From Xenoacremonium recifei (lineage: Eukaryota > Ascomycota > Sordariomycetes > Hypocreales > Nectriaceae): a stretch of 64,000 nucleotides of DNA. The notes below the pieces were generated by a model that worked only from the letters and a program-made list of their open reading frames with translations, was not told where the DNA came from and did not search any database. Positions 63,692 through 64,000 of this stretch are shown here, piece after piece. The stretch's first letter is position 1. The number at the start of each line of letters is the position of its first letter. Made by a program: the position numbers and the translations under genes. The stretch lies in the NCBI GenBank assembly GCA_012184525.1, contig WOFQ01000035.1, positions 1 to 64,000 on the forward strand, in the 5' to 3' direction.

Positions 63692-64000
63692 TTGTAGGTC
63701 TTTCTGGGGGATGTTCATAACAGGTACGGGTCAGTAAGGCATTGGGATAACACATAGAAGGATGGGAATCTGTAAAGGGGAAAATGTATAATAGGTCATG
63801 GGTAATGAAGGCAAGGCATTAATGGGAACCAAGGTATAAATAATTCACGTTATTGTCCCTGCGATTTAGAGGTGAGTACTGAGGACCCCCTCTGACTACC
63901 TGGCACTGTCTTCATTCATCCCCAAGTAATCTGAGGCCGAAGCGGATCATATTGTGTTTGGTGCTGGCTCCTTCGAGTGCATTCATCTGTCATGTAGGAG
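63692..64000. other. 3' flank of the STAND gene to window end
   Basis: 309 bp of AT-rich 3' sequence. No gene seen. Confidence 0.5.

Noticed and set aside
1..64000. CRISPR arrays, operons, ribosome-binding sites
   Set aside because: None are expected or seen; the sequence is eukaryotic with spliceosomal introns.

Overview
The window reads as nuclear DNA of a filamentous ascomycete, most likely in or near the Eurotiales (Aspergillus/Penicillium type); that placement is inference. The support is many short introns (about 48-134 nt, mostly GT-AG with CTAAC/CTGAC-like branch points), three Zn2Cys6 regulators, a HET-domain protein, STAND/NLR-like proteins, fungal rhodopsin-type membrane proteins, and a small sequence scar with a clear repeat-induced point mutation (RIP) signature. 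All gene models below were spliced by hand; exon sums are in frame for every multi-exon gene.

Region 1 (1-8 kb): the start of an HNH-type protein (minus, cut by the window edge), a fungal ubiquitin-like-domain protein of the STAND N-terminal kind, a selenium-binding-protein/methanethiol-oxidase homologue and, divergent from it, a bifunctional catalase-peroxidase. Region 2 (8.8-16.9 kb): a sugar-alcohol-type gene group: a short-chain dehydrogenase (SDR), an MFS sugar transporter with a cluster of CreA-like sites upstream, a second SDR and a Zn2Cys6 regulator. Region 3 (18-26.9 kb): a secreted FAD amine oxidase, a seven-helix membrane protein, an AT-rich strip with an LTR-like unit and a RIP-mutated chimeric duplicate of the 3' end of the region 2 regulator, an orphan single-pass membrane protein, an SDR and a small EthD-like protein.

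Region 4 (27-40.7 kb): a Baeyer-Villiger-type flavin monooxygenase divergent from an MFS transporter, then a covalent-flavin amine oxidase (sarcosine oxidase type) divergent from a Rieske oxygenase of the choline/carnitine/betaine type, a Zn2Cys6 regulator, a cupin built of four short exons, and a TesB-like thioesterase. The Rieske enzyme and flavin oxidase together suggest stepwise N-demethylation of a quaternary or N-methylated amine. Two introns here, in the regulator and the cupin, appear to be GC-AG.

Region 5 (41-64 kb): HAD dehalogenase, HET-domain protein, dienelactone-hydrolase-like protein, a very large intronless NACHT-ankyrin-SPRY protein, a Zn2Cys6 regulator, an orphan HET-tail-like protein, a spliceosomal FHA protein (SNIP1/Pml1 type) and a lipase-NB-ARC STAND protein with a long disordered tail. 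This looks like an accessory region rich in self/non-self recognition (heterokaryon incompatibility / fungal NLR) architecture, and it is the most likely home of a poorly described system.
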